A DNA stretch of 64,000 nucleotides from an uncultured SAR86 cluster bacterium (GTDB taxonomy: Bacteria > Pseudomonadota > Gammaproteobacteria > Magnimaribacterales > D2472): positions 62,001 through 126,000 of the forward strand of contig CACEAP010000002.1 of the NCBI GenBank assembly GCA_902557645.1, given 5' to 3'. Below are positions 8,890-18,271 of this stretch, in pieces. A model generated the notes under the pieces. The model searched no databases, was not told where the DNA came from, and was given only the letters and a program-made list of their open reading frames with translations. The position numbers were made by a program, and so were the translations under genes. The first letter of the stretch is position 1, and each line of letters begins with the position of its first letter.

Positions 8890-11072
8890 TATATTTTCTC
8901 AAGTTTAGCAAAAGATAAAACCAACCATTTAGTTCCAGAGCCATCAAAATTTATTTGAACTCTTGCAGCCTCACCTGTCCCTTCATAATTAAGCACTATG
9001 CCCTCTCCAAAAGAAGGGTGCAAGACCTTTTGGCCTAATGCATAACCAATTTCATCCTCAACTTTATATTTTGTTTCTTTTGCAGATGCAAAATCTCGCC
9101 TAGTGTAAGCAGTTGTTGTTTGAGCTCGTGGCCTTATTTCATCCATAAAATTTGTAGGTATCTCTTTTATAAACCTTGAAGGAGGATTAAATGTATCTGC
9201 GCCATGTAATCTTCTTGACTCCGCATAAGTAATATAAAGCTTTTGCATTGCTCTTGTTATTCCCACATAGCAAAGTCGCCTCTCCTCTTCTAATTGTGAA
9301 ATGCTGTCCATTGACCTTCCATGCGGAAAGAGGCTCTCTTCTAGACCAGTCATAATTACTAATTTAAACTCTAAGCCTTTAGCTGAATGCAGTGTCATTA
9401 ATTGAGCAGCATCATCATGCTCACTTGCCTGCCTGTCTCCAGAATCTAATGAAATCATATCAAGATAATCTTCTGCTATTTCAATATTTTTCTTTGAATC
9501 AGCAACACTTTGTTCAAAGTTTTTAGTTGCAGATATTAATTCTTCTAAGTTTTCTGTTCGGGTTTTTCCTTTCTCACCAGGCTCTTTGCCATGATAAGCA
9601 TAGAGTCCAGAGGTCTGAATAATATATTCCATCAATTCAGATAGCGTATTTGTTTCAGCTATCTCACGACAAGTGTTTATAAGTTCAAGATAAGATCTAA
9701 GACCGCTGCCGCCTCTGCCAGAAATAACTCCTTCATCTAAAAGTTTTGCTGAAGATTTAATGTATGAAATATTAAATTTCTTTGCAGCGCTTCTAATTTT
9801 ATTTAATGTCTTCTCACCAACACCTCGAGTTGGATTTGAAATTGATCTCTCAAAAGCTGGATTATCAGAATGATTAAAGATAATTTTAAGATAGCTAATA
9901 GCATTTTTAATTTCTAATCTTTCATAAAATCTTTGCCCGCCATAAATTCTGTATGGAATTGAGGATCTCAGCAGAGCTTCTTCTAGTGCTCGAGATTGTG
10001 CATTAGATCGGTATAAAACAGCAGCATCTTCATATAGCTCGCCTTTGTTCATCCATTCTTTTAAAATATCTGCTGTAAAGCGAGCTTCGTCTTGTTCGTT
10101 ATAAGCCTGATATAAAACAATATTTTCGCCTTCAAGTTGCTCAGTCCAAAGATTTTTGCCTAATCTATCATTATTGTTCTCTATAAGTGCATTAGCTGCT
10201 GAGAGGATCACGTTAGTAGATCTATAGTTTTGCTCCAACCTAATAGTTTCTGAGCCTTTAAAAGTTTTGGTAAAAGTAGCAACGTTTTCAACTTTTGCGC
10301 CTCTCCAACCATAAATTGATTGATCATCATCACCAACAGCAGTTATAGATGCATCTTTTGAGGATATTTCTAATAACCATTTATATTGAATTGAGTTAGT
10401 ATCTTGAAACTCATCTATCAGAACCGTTTTAAATCTTGTATGAAAATAAGATCTTACAACTCCATTTTTTTTAATTACCTCATAAGATTTTAATAATAAT
10501 TCACCAAAATCTAGTAAGTTATCTTGAATACAAACTTCTTCATATTGCTTATATATATTTTTTATTGTCTCTTTAAAAAAATCTCCGTTATCTTTGACTT
10601 TAGATGACCTTAAACCATCATCTTTCCATGCATTAATTTGCCATTGGCTCTGCCTTGAAGGCCAAGCAGCCTCATCTAAATTGAGCTCTTTTGAAATACG
10701 CTTAATTATTCTTAACTGATCATCAGAATCCAAAATGGTAAAACCACTAGCTAAATCTGCTTCTTTATTAAAACGTTTAAGCAATCTATGTGATAGACCA
10801 TGAAAAGTTCCACACCACAAATCTATAGCAGGGGATTGAAGCAATTCTTCAATTCTTGATCGCATTTCTGAAGCAGCTTTATTAGTAAAAGTAACTGCCA
10901 TGATTGAAGATGGACTCTTCCTTAAAGCTTCAACCTGCCAAGCTACTTTATGAACCAGTACCCTTGTTTTTCCTGAACCAGCACCAGCTAATACCATAAG
11001 ATGTTGTTTTTCAGATGTTACAGCCTGTCGTTGCTCATCGTTCAGATTGTCTAGTATGTAAGATACATCCAT
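8889..11072 (-). CDS. uvrD: DNA helicase II UvrD
   Basis: 727 residues, matching E. coli UvrD (720). It starts MDVSYILDNLNDEQRQAV, and Walker A is AGAGSGKT (residues 29-36). Other motifs: LIDEFQDTN (motif II), DDDQSIYGWRGA (III), QNYRST (IV), LMTLHSAKGLEF (V) and YVGITRAM (VI). A C-terminal UvrD-type tail (KVLHPSFGEGIVLNYEG) is present. It acts in nucleotide excision and mismatch repair. It is the first gene of the run uvrD-dctP-lipB-lipA-metF-like and is divergent from the RpiR regulator, with 42 bases between starts. Confidence 0.97.
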   Translation of the reverse strand: MDVSYILDNLNDEQRQAVTSEKQHLMVLAGAGSGKTRVLVHKVAWQVEALRKSPSSIMAVTFTNKAASEMRSRIEELLQSPAIDLWCGTFHGLSHRLLKRFNKEADLASGFTILDSDDQLRIIKRISKELNLDEAAWPSRQSQWQINAWKDDGLRSSKVKDNGDFFKETIKNIYKQYEEVCIQDNLLDFGELLLKSYEVIKKNGVVRSYFHTRFKTVLIDEFQDTNSIQYKWLLEISSKDASITAVGDDDQSIYGWRGAKVENVATFTKTFKGSETIRLEQNYRSTNVILSAANALIENNNDRLGKNLWTEQLEGENIVLYQAYNEQDEARFTADILKEWMNKGELYEDAAVLYRSNAQSRALEEALLRSSIPYRIYGGQRFYERLEIKNAISYLKIIFNHSDNPAFERSISNPTRGVGEKTLNKIRSAAKKFNISYIKSSAKLLDEGVISGRGGSGLRSYLELINTCREIAETNTLSELMEYIIQTSGLYAYHGKEPGEKGKTRTENLEELISATKNFEQSVADSKKNIEIAEDYLDMISLDSGDRQASEHDDAAQLMTLHSAKGLEFKLVIMTGLEESLFPHGRSMDSISQLEEERRLCYVGITRAMQKLYITYAESRRLHGADTFNPPSRFIKEIPTNFMDEIRPRAQTTTAYTRRDFASAKETKYKVEDEIGYALGQKVLHPSFGEGIVLNYEGTGEAARVQINFDGSGTKWLVLSFAKLEKI

Positions 11073-11114
11073 TTAGGTATTCATTTTTTTGCTTAGGAAG
11101 GATATTCTAACCCT

Positions 11115-11960
11115 ATGCCAACAAAATTATTGCGTCAGATCAAAAATACTCTCCCTGAATTAAGGAAATCGGAGAAGATTGTTGCTGAATATATACTAAA
11201 TGATCCTAAATCTGTAATAACTCTTAAAACTGCCGAAGCTTCATCATTAATGGGTATAAGCGAACCTACGCTAATTAGATTTTGCAAAGCAATGGGATTT
11301 TCAGGTTATCAAGAAATGAAAATCAATCTATCACAGCAACTTGCTGCTGATGATTATTTTGAGATATATGAAATCTACCCTGATGATTCTATTCACGATT
11401 TATGTGAAAAAGTTTTTGATACTGCTGTTAGTGAAATTCTAAATGTTAGATCACAAATTGATCAATCAATATTAGAGCAAGCAATCCAGACTCTAGCAAA
11501 AGCAAGACGAGTAGAGTTTTATGCATTTGGGGGTTCAGCTCCAGTGGCCATGGATGGGCAACATAAATTCTTTAGATTAAAAATACCATCTTCATGTATT
11601 TCGGATCCTCATATTCAATTTATGTCAGCTAACTCTTTAAATAAAGAAGATGTCGTGGTTGCTATTTCACAATCTGGAACTACTTCAGCTCTTGTAGATA
11701 GTGTTAAAACCGTAAGAGAGTCAGGTGTAAAAGTAATTGGCATCATGCCTGGTAATACTCCATTGGCAAATATATGTGATTTATCCTTAACGATTAATGT
11801 TGGAAGCAATGATAGATTAACCATGCCGCTTACTTCAAGATTAGCTTATACGGCTGTTATTGATGTTTTAACTATGGGGGTTGCCCAATTAAGACCAGAG
11901 GCTCAAGATCATCTCTATAATATAGCTGATAGTCAAAGATCTTTAAAAATTGATAATTGA
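11115..11960 (+). CDS. RpiR/HexR-family transcriptional regulator
   Basis: 281 residues in two domains. Residues 1-77 form the RpiR winged HTH (LRKSEKIVAEYILNDP, TAEASSLMGISEPTLIRFCKAMGF). Residues 120-280 form a SIS sugar-phosphate binding domain (VEFYAFGGSAPVAMD, VVVAISQSGTTSALVDSVKTV). The closest familiar type is HexR, which controls central sugar metabolism through KDPG; that identity is inference. It is followed after 9 bases by a nitronate monooxygenase gene and may share a transcript with it. Confidence 0.9.
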   Translation: MPTKLLRQIKNTLPELRKSEKIVAEYILNDPKSVITLKTAEASSLMGISEPTLIRFCKAMGFSGYQEMKINLSQQLAADDYFEIYEIYPDDSIHDLCEKVFDTAVSEILNVRSQIDQSILEQAIQTLAKARRVEFYAFGGSAPVAMDGQHKFFRLKIPSSCISDPHIQFMSANSLNKEDVVVAISQSGTTSALVDSVKTVRESGVKVIGIMPGNTPLANICDLSLTINVGSNDRLTMPLTSRLAYTAVIDVLTMGVAQLRPEAQDHLYNIADSQRSLKIDN

Positions 11961-11969
11961 GGAAGCATA

Positions 11970-12899
11970 ATGAATAGAGTCTTAAAACATCTAGGATCAA
12001 AATACCCGATTGTTCAAGCTCCAATGGGATGGATTGCACGTAGTCAACTTGCTTCAGCTGTATCAAATGCAGGAGGTTTTGGAATTATTGAGACTTCCTC
12101 TGGTGAGGTTGAGAATTGTAAAGAAGAAATTAAAAAAATGGCTGAGCTTACTGATAAGCCTTTTGGAATAAATTTACCTTTATTGTTTCTAAGAGATGAC
12201 AGTATGGTCAATTTTATTGTTGAGCATGGTATTAAATTTGTAACAACCTCAGCTGGTGATCCTGCAAAATATATTGGTATCCTTAAGGATGCTGGCATCA
12301 CTGTTTATCATGCTGTTCCAAATGTAGCAGGTGCTATGAAAGCTATTGCAGCTGGTGTGGATGGCTTGGTGGTTGAGGGCACTGAAGGCGGAGGCTTTAA
12401 AGGTGCTGAAGAAATTGGACTTCTTGTTTTAATCCAAGCAATAAGAAGGCAATCAGATATACCTATTATTGCTGCTGGAGGAATTGTTGATGGTAAAGGC
12501 ATGGCAGCAGTTTTCGCAGCTGGAGCTGAGGGTATTCAAATGGGTACAAGATTTGTTTCAAGTAAAGAAAGTCCTGTTCATGATAATTTTAAAAATAAAA
12601 TTATTGATTCTGATGAAGTAGGAACATGGATTTTAAATAAGAAATCAAAACCTTGCATAAGAGCTTTAAAATCAGAAATGACAAGCAAAATTCATGAAGA
12701 TGGAATCATGGATATGACGGCTTTGGCTAATATTAAGGAGCTTTATTTTGGAGGAGATATGGAAGCAGCTCCAGCATTATCGGGTCAATCAGTAGGTCTT
12801 ATTGATGCTGTCAAATCAGTAGATACTATAATTAAGGAAACGATTAATGAGTTTAATGAAACATGCTTAAAGCTTTCTAAGGAGAAATTTGATGAGTAA
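11970..12899 (+). CDS. Nitronate monooxygenase / FabK-like FMN oxidoreductase
   Basis: 309-residue TIM-barrel flavoprotein. It shows PIVQAPMGWIA at the N-terminus, the FMN-phosphate motifs VEGTEGGGFKG, IIAAGGIVDGKG and GAEGIQMGTRFV. The family includes 2-nitropropane dioxygenase (nitronate to carbonyl plus nitrite) and FabK enoyl-ACP reductase, which cannot be separated here. It is the middle gene of a unit with the RpiR regulator (9-base gap) and the MazG-like gene (8-base overlap). A distinct paralogue is at 15005-15976. Confidence 0.85.
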   Translation: MNRVLKHLGSKYPIVQAPMGWIARSQLASAVSNAGGFGIIETSSGEVENCKEEIKKMAELTDKPFGINLPLLFLRDDSMVNFIVEHGIKFVTTSAGDPAKYIGILKDAGITVYHAVPNVAGAMKAIAAGVDGLVVEGTEGGGFKGAEEIGLLVLIQAIRRQSDIPIIAAGGIVDGKGMAAVFAAGAEGIQMGTRFVSSKESPVHDNFKNKIIDSDEVGTWILNKKSKPCIRALKSEMTSKIHEDGIMDMTALANIKELYFGGDMEAAPALSGQSVGLIDAVKSVDTIIKETINEFNETCLKLSKEKFDE

Positions 12900-13308
12900 A
12901 GAAACAAGAGATTTTTTTAAAACCTATACTGACTTTGTAACTAAGGTTACTAGTGACCCAAGTTTAGATTTAGATTCACTTAAAGAACGTTTTGATGAAA
13001 TAGAGGCAGACTCTCCAATTAAAACTCCAAGATTACTGACTGCTGCACTTGGTCTTGGAAGTGAAACTGGTGAGTTTGTAGAAATTGTTAAAAAGATGTT
13101 TTTACAAGGCAAGCCAGCCTCAGAAGATAATATCTTTCATATGAAACGAGAACTAGGTGACATTATGTGGTACTGGGCTACGGCTTGTGTTTCTCTTGGA
13201 TTAGATCCATATGAGGTAATTAGTGAGAACCAGAAAAAATTAGAAGCAAGATATGGCGAAAAGTTTGAAGTTGATCGAAGTGAAATAAGAAAAGACGGTG
13301 ATTTATAA
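12892..13308 (+). CDS. MazG-like nucleotide pyrophosphohydrolase
   Basis: 138 residues from ATG 12892, which overlaps the preceding stop by 8 bases; the in-frame TTG at 12889 adds one residue. The all-alpha MazG-type metal site is visible: GSETGEFVEIVKK (EXXE-type helix) and MKRELGDIMWYWA (EXXD helix). These enzymes hydrolyse non-canonical or stress-related NTPs to NMP and pyrophosphate. Family is clear, substrate unknown. Confidence 0.85.
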   Translation: MSKETRDFFKTYTDFVTKVTSDPSLDLDSLKERFDEIEADSPIKTPRLLTAALGLGSETGEFVEIVKKMFLQGKPASEDNIFHMKRELGDIMWYWATACVSLGLDPYEVISENQKKLEARYGEKFEVDRSEIRKDGDL

Positions 13309-13315
13309 ACCTTTG

Positions 13316-13465
13316 ATGGAAGATAAGAAAAAAAAACCAAAAGAAGATGTTCCATCAGCAGTTGATGACTGTGCTGATGTAACTTCAAAACATGATCGAT
13401 TTAAAAAGGATTCAGATAAGCCTAGGTTCCCGCCAATAGATTACGAGAAACCCCCACATTTTTAA
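13316..13465 (+). CDS. Small charged hypothetical protein (49 aa)
   Basis: A 49-residue ORF starting ATG 13316, 7 bases after the MazG-like stop, on the same strand. It begins MEDKKKKPKEDVPS and ends PPIDYEKPPHF. It is rich in Lys, Asp and Pro, with no hydrophobic segment, so probably cytosolic and disordered. Support comes from the operon position and complete filling of the spacer up to the convergent gene at 13467. I recognise no family. Confidence 0.45.
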   Translation: MEDKKKKPKEDVPSAVDDCADVTSKHDRFKKDSDKPRFPPIDYEKPPHF

Positions 13466-13466
13466 A

Positions 13467-13640
13467 CTAGACTATATGGTCTTTTCTTTCTTTTTTTGCT
13501 GTTCTGGTTATACCTTCTTTAGAGGTATATTCTCTAGTGATTCCTTTAGAACCAGCTTTGTCTTTATTTGACATGTTTAGCAAAACTACAATTGCCACTA
13601 AAGCTGCTATTACTATTATTGTTAATATTAAATTACTCAT
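13467..13640 (-). CDS. Small membrane protein (57 aa)
   Basis: 57 residues: MSNLILTIIVIAALVAIVVL is one N-terminal membrane helix, followed by a basic, repeat-like tail (ITREYTSKEGITRTAKKERK). Its ATG overlaps the stop of the upstream serine hydrolase gene (ATGA), so it is likely translationally coupled as the last gene of that unit. It ends 1 base from the convergent small ORF at 13316-13465. Helix at the N-terminus and basic tail suggest a cytoplasmic tail. No family recognised. Confidence 0.6.
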   Translation of the reverse strand: MSNLILTIIVIAALVAIVVLLNMSNKDKAGSKGITREYTSKEGITRTAKKERKDHIV

Positions 13641-14986
13641 TCTATAGCCTCTGTTATCCTGTAAAAAAACTCATTTGGTGAAAAAGAGGTGCCTATAAAT
13701 GCACCTACGCCTCTAGGGGTGGTTGATACCCAATTTGAAAAGGACAGATTATTTGCAACTAGTTTCATTTTCCTTTCACTAGAAATATTCAAGACTGGTT
13801 CATACAAACTTGATCTAACAACTACAATATTTCTATTAAAATCAATCATAATATATTGGCCATCATACCCAATTGTTGAAGTAATCCAATCTGCATTTGG
13901 ACAATTATTATTTTCATCTAATGGGCTTGCGCATAGATTCCAAAATTGAAGTCCGTAACTATTTAGACCTGCAATTGAACTTACATAAGACCCATAACTT
14001 AGAACATCATTTTCCCAGACTCCTCCTAGTAGCAGCATATGGCCAAATTTTGCATAATCTCTTGCTGTTGAATCAAGACAACAATAGGCTAGATAATTAC
14101 CATTAGATTGGCCTTCGTCCACATAGTCTTTCCACCAAATTGCATTTATGCCTATTTTTGAAAATAACTGATAATCTGCATATGTTTGAAGATCTTGTCC
14201 TGTTGCTCTAAAAAGAATCTCTCCAAGTACCTGGGTGTCGCAGTTTGAGTATTTAAAATCTCCCCTGTTATAAATTATAGTATCTGAGTACCAGGGTTGT
14301 ATGATGCCGCTTTCTGCAAGCTCTCTATGAATACATTTTGTTAACTGATCATCTGAAAAAACTAAATCTCCGCCTGAAGATGAATCTGAAGTATTATTAC
14401 AATTATCTAATTCACCCAAATCGTCATCAAAGCACATAGGATAAAGTCCAGACCTCATATCTAAAATATTTTTTATAGTTATTGATGATCTTTCATCATT
14501 TGCCCATTCTTGAATAAAAAGGGATGCTGAGTCATTTATAGATGAAATAAGATTATTTTCTACAGCAATACCAATTAAAAAACTAACAAATGATTTTGCA
14601 GATGACCAAGAGGTAACATAACTATCTGAAGTTTTGTTACCAAATAATTCCTCTAATCGAGATGAATCTAGGCTCGTTATATTGCTTAGAGTAGTTTTTT
14701 CTCCAGGTAAAATACCCCTGTATCGCTCATAAACTAATTTACCGTCTTTAATCACAACAGCTGCCTGTGTATAAGCTCCATCCTGAAATGCATAATCAAA
14801 AGCTTGATCAAGTTTTGAGCTAGACATACCAACACTTTCAGGAGTAACCACATCCCATACTAATGGATGAGAAGGAAATTGATTTGGTTCTTCTTGTTGA
14901 TCAGGGGTAGACGAACTTCCACCTCCTCCACATGAAGCTAAAAAAAATATTACAACTAGATAAAAAAAATTTTTATAAGCTTTCAT
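13637..14986 (-). CDS. Serine hydrolase, beta-lactamase class C family lipoprotein
   Basis: 449 residues with a lipoprotein signal (FFLASC, Cys19) followed by a Gly/Ser linker. The serine nucleophile motif SxxK is SSAK with Ser128 and Lys131. The second motif YxN is the YSN of FKYSNCDTQVLGEIL. The DMRSGLYP segment is typical of class C esterases and D-Ala-D-Ala peptidases. Extra Cys residues (e.g. CFDDDLGELDNC) suggest disulfides, consistent with export. It is probably an esterase or peptidase on the membrane surface; resistance function is not implied. Confidence 0.85.
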   Translation of the reverse strand: MKAYKNFFYLVVIFFLASCGGGGSSSTPDQQEEPNQFPSHPLVWDVVTPESVGMSSSKLDQAFDYAFQDGAYTQAAVVIKDGKLVYERYRGILPGEKTTLSNITSLDSSRLEELFGNKTSDSYVTSWSSAKSFVSFLIGIAVENNLISSINDSASLFIQEWANDERSSITIKNILDMRSGLYPMCFDDDLGELDNCNNTSDSSSGGDLVFSDDQLTKCIHRELAESGIIQPWYSDTIIYNRGDFKYSNCDTQVLGEILFRATGQDLQTYADYQLFSKIGINAIWWKDYVDEGQSNGNYLAYCCLDSTARDYAKFGHMLLLGGVWENDVLSYGSYVSSIAGLNSYGLQFWNLCASPLDENNNCPNADWITSTIGYDGQYIMIDFNRNIVVVRSSLYEPVLNISSERKMKLVANNLSFSNWVSTTPRGVGAFIGTSFSPNEFFYRITEAIE

Positions 14987-15004
14987 CCTTTAAATCAACA
15001 TTAC

Positions 15005-15976
15005 TTATGAAGATTTCCTAATGAATTCTTGAGTAGCTTCTTCATATTCTGATTGAATTCTATCAACTAACTCTTGGACGGGTGGTGAATCTATTATCCC
15101 GCCTATGCCTTGACCAGATCCCCATATATCTTTCCATGCTTTTGCATCAGTATTTCCACCTGAGCCAAAATTCATTGAGCTTTTGTCTGCCTCAGGAAGA
15201 TTGTTAGAATCTAAACCGGCTTTATCTATAGAAGGTTTTAGATAGTTTCCATGAACACCAGTAAATAAAGAAGAGTAAACAATATCATTTGCTGCGCTTT
15301 CTTCTAACATTTTTTTATAACCAGGATCAGCATTGGCTTCTTCTGTTGCAATAAATCTAGTACCCATATAAGCAAGATCTGCTCCTAGGGCTAATGATGA
15401 TGCAACTGAATAACCATCACCAATAGATCCTGAAAGAATTATAGTTCCATCAAACCATTCTTTAACTTCTCTAACTAAAGCAAATGGAGATAAGGCTCCC
15501 GCATGACCGCCAGCGCCAGCACAAACTAAAATTAAACCATCAACACCTTGCTCAGCTGCTTTTTTTGCATGCCTAACATTAATTACATCATGAAATACTA
15601 AACCTCCATAACTATGAGCAGCATCTACTAGCTCAGCTGGAGGTCTTAATGAAGTAATGATTATCGGCGCTTCTTGTTTTACGCAAGTTTCCATATCAGC
15701 CATAAGCCTGTCATTTGATGCATGACATATTTGATTTACAGCAAAAGGCGCAACCTTTTTATCCGGATTAGCGGCCTGAAATTCAGCAAGTTCTGTCTTA
15801 ATTCTAATAATCCATTCCTCTAGAACATTTTGCGGTCTTGCATTAAGAGCGGGAAAAGACCCAACAATGCCAGCTTTGCATTGAGCAATAACAAGCTCAG
15901 GTCCTGAGACTAGAAATAATGGTGATCCTATTACAGGAATGGATAAGTTTTCTTCTAATATTTTTGGTAATGCCAT
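15005..15976 (-). CDS. Nitronate monooxygenase-type FMN oxidoreductase
   Basis: 323 residues. It shows SIPVIGSPLFLVSGPELVIAQCKAG, FAVNQICHASNDRL, VCAGAGGHAG (a His-containing FMN-site loop of nitronate monooxygenases), LSGSIGDGYSVASSLALGADLAYMGTRFIAT and GQGIGGI. It oxidises nitronates in characterised members. It is more typical of the class I type than the paralogue at 11970-12899. It lies between the serine hydrolase and malonyl-CoA decarboxylase genes on the same strand. Confidence 0.88.
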   Translation of the reverse strand: MALPKILEENLSIPVIGSPLFLVSGPELVIAQCKAGIVGSFPALNARPQNVLEEWIIRIKTELAEFQAANPDKKVAPFAVNQICHASNDRLMADMETCVKQEAPIIITSLRPPAELVDAAHSYGGLVFHDVINVRHAKKAAEQGVDGLILVCAGAGGHAGALSPFALVREVKEWFDGTIILSGSIGDGYSVASSLALGADLAYMGTRFIATEEANADPGYKKMLEESAANDIVYSSLFTGVHGNYLKPSIDKAGLDSNNLPEADKSSMNFGSGGNTDAKAWKDIWGSGQGIGGIIDSPPVQELVDRIQSEYEEATQEFIRKSS

Positions 15977-16021
15977 ATTTAAATAAGAGTTATTTATTAA
16001 CAGCGCTATTCTAACTCAATC

Positions 16022-17275
16022 TTATGTATGAATTTGTAATTTTTTCTTTAAAGATTTTATCTCATCAGATTGTTGAACAATTTTAGTTTTAAAGAACAAT
16101 TCATGATTCTTTTCCAATAATTCTAGATTGTACAAATAATTAACCATCATCCCTTTTGATTGTAGGATGCCTTTTTTTGATAAATCTGCATTCAAATTAA
16201 TCTTTTCTAAAATAGCTCCATTACCCAAATGAAATCTAGCAACTGGATCATTGGGTAGCTTGTCTTCACGCTCTGATACAGTTAAATATAAAAGTGCTTC
16301 TGCCGTTAAGCTATCATCATCAATATTCTGATCTTTGACTTTACTTTCAAGCCACCTAACAAAACCTGGAACTGGAGATAAAGTAACAAACTTTTCTATA
16401 GTATCGACTTCTTGTTTTAATTTGTGGGCGACTTGTTTAATTAAAAAGTTTCCAAAAGAAATTCCAGAAAGACCATCCTGGCAATTTGAAATAGAGTAAA
16501 AAACTGCAGTATTGATATCTTTATAATTAACAATTTCTCTGTCAATTTTAATTACTTCATTGATTGATTCGGGCGTATTAGTACAAAGTGCAACCTCAAC
16601 AAAGATTAGTGGCTCATCCGGTATTAAAGGATGAAAAAAGGCAAAACATCTTCTATCATCAGGAGCTAATCTAGCACGCAAATCATCCCATGAATTTATC
16701 TCATGAACAGCCTCATATTCAATAATCTTTTCAAGTATATTTGCAGGTGTAGACCAGTCTATTTTTTCTAGAACTAAAAATGAAGGATTAAACCAACCTT
16801 TAAAAAGACTCAATAAACTAGAATTAAAAAAAGCAATTTCAGGGTTGTCTCTTACTAAAACTCTAATTCTTTCTCTAAGACGAACTAGCTTTACAGTGCC
16901 ATCTTGGGTTGTATTGAGCCTTCTAAAAAGCTCTACCCACAATGGCTCAGACGCTTTAGTTACTTTTTCTAAATTTGTTTGAGTTTTTTCTTTTGAATAA
17001 CCAACTGTAGCTTTTGATAATGCTCCAGGATCTATATCGTATTTAGTGGATAATTTTTGTAAAAAAGTTATTAAATCTTGATCATTTAAAGCCTCTATTA
17101 AATTAAGGAGGTGTTCCGCATAAACTAATGAGGATACTTCTCCACTTGTGGACATTACAGCCTCTAAAGCTTTATCTATATCCTTATGTAAGACACCGAA
17201 TTCCTCACCACCAAATAAACCCTTCTTGAGAGGGCTTCTCATAATTGAAGAAATTATGTTTTGAAAAAAACTCAT
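16022..17275 (-). CDS. Malonyl-CoA decarboxylase
   Basis: 417 residues, matching bacterial malonyl-CoA decarboxylases (MatA/MLYCD type) which convert malonyl-CoA to acetyl-CoA and CO2. An all-helical N-terminal region is followed by the acetyltransferase-like catalytic domain with RRCFAFFHPLIPDEPLIFVEVAL, AVFYSISNCQDGLSGISFGNFLIKQV and FVTLSPVPGFVRWLE, where the active-site Ser and His regions lie. It follows the SDR gene by 2 bases and is thus co-transcribed with it. Confidence 0.93.
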   Translation of the reverse strand: MSFFQNIISSIMRSPLKKGLFGGEEFGVLHKDIDKALEAVMSTSGEVSSLVYAEHLLNLIEALNDQDLITFLQKLSTKYDIDPGALSKATVGYSKEKTQTNLEKVTKASEPLWVELFRRLNTTQDGTVKLVRLRERIRVLVRDNPEIAFFNSSLLSLFKGWFNPSFLVLEKIDWSTPANILEKIIEYEAVHEINSWDDLRARLAPDDRRCFAFFHPLIPDEPLIFVEVALCTNTPESINEVIKIDREIVNYKDINTAVFYSISNCQDGLSGISFGNFLIKQVAHKLKQEVDTIEKFVTLSPVPGFVRWLESKVKDQNIDDDSLTAEALLYLTVSEREDKLPNDPVARFHLGNGAILEKINLNADLSKKGILQSKGMMVNYLYNLELLEKNHELFFKTKIVQQSDEIKSLKKKLQIHT

Positions 17276-17277
17276 TA

Positions 17278-18252
17278 TTATTTAAGCATATGTTCTGTTG
17301 TTTCCCATAATTTAGTAGCTTCATCGGTATCTATAGCCCAATCTGCTACACCAATATACCTTTTCATGGATTCATCAACCTCTTCTTTTAAAACGGCGAC
17401 ATCACAATTCTCGCAAAAAACACCACCAATGTCATCAAGCTTTGGGTTTGTTGCCGCCCACAAGGTTGTAGTTGCGCCTTGCTCTGGTGTTTTAAAGTTA
17501 GCTGCTGCCATATCTGACAATGATCCATCCTCTTTCATCCAGCCTAAAGCTACCATCTCCTCATTTTCTAAGTGTCTTTGAAGAGGTGTCATTATTCCAC
17601 CAGGATGCACGCTATAACCTCTCACACCCTTGTCTTTCATTAATCTGTCAAACTCTATAGCTATTAAAGAAGATGCTGTTTTTGATTGTCCATAAGCAAC
17701 CCATTTATCATATGGGGTATTTTCAAAATGAATATCATCCCACAATATGCCTGTAAGAGAATGAGCTGATGAAGAAAGACTTACAAAGCGAGACCCTTCA
17801 CTCTTCGCCATTAATTCCATAAGACCTTTTGTTAATACAAAATGACCAATTTGATTAACGCCAAATTGCCTTTCCCAGCCATTTCCAACTCTACCCTCAG
17901 GGCAAGCCATAACTCCAGCATTATTTATTAATAAATCTAAAGATAAGCCACCTTCAATGTAATTATTAACAAAATTTTGAACGCTGCTTACGTCTGCTAA
18001 ATCCATCTCAACAATATTCTCATTTGAAATAATGCCGTCCAATGCCTTTGAAGCAATATCTCGCCTTCTTGCTGGAACTACGACATTGGCACCACAATTC
18101 GTCAATGCCCTTGTTGTTTCAAGCCCAATGCCTGAATAACCTCCAGTAACAATTACATTTTTATTCTGTAATTCTATTCCTTCTAAAATTTGAGCAGGTT
18201 CTGATCTGGCTTTAAAATTAGATCCTACAGGTCTTTGGTTTTCTGAAATCAT
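17278..18252 (-). CDS. Short-chain dehydrogenase/reductase
   Basis: 324 residues of classical SDR type: NAD(P)-binding TGGYSGIGLE near residue 36, NNAGVMA, the catalytic Ser in SLSSSAHS and the YGQSK active-site Tyr/Lys. The Arg residues after strand 2 (PARRRD) favour NADP. It resembles the retinol dehydrogenase/WW-domain oxidoreductase-like branch. It lies between the penicillin acylase family gene and malonyl-CoA decarboxylase. Substrate unknown. Confidence 0.88.
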   Translation of the reverse strand: MISENQRPVGSNFKARSEPAQILEGIELQNKNVIVTGGYSGIGLETTRALTNCGANVVVPARRRDIASKALDGIISNENIVEMDLADVSSVQNFVNNYIEGGLSLDLLINNAGVMACPEGRVGNGWERQFGVNQIGHFVLTKGLMELMAKSEGSRFVSLSSSAHSLTGILWDDIHFENTPYDKWVAYGQSKTASSLIAIEFDRLMKDKGVRGYSVHPGGIMTPLQRHLENEEMVALGWMKEDGSLSDMAAANFKTPEQGATTTLWAATNPKLDDIGGVFCENCDVAVLKEEVDESMKRYIGVADWAIDTDEATKLWETTEHMLK

Positions 18253-18271
18253 TTTATTTCCCCTAGTTATT

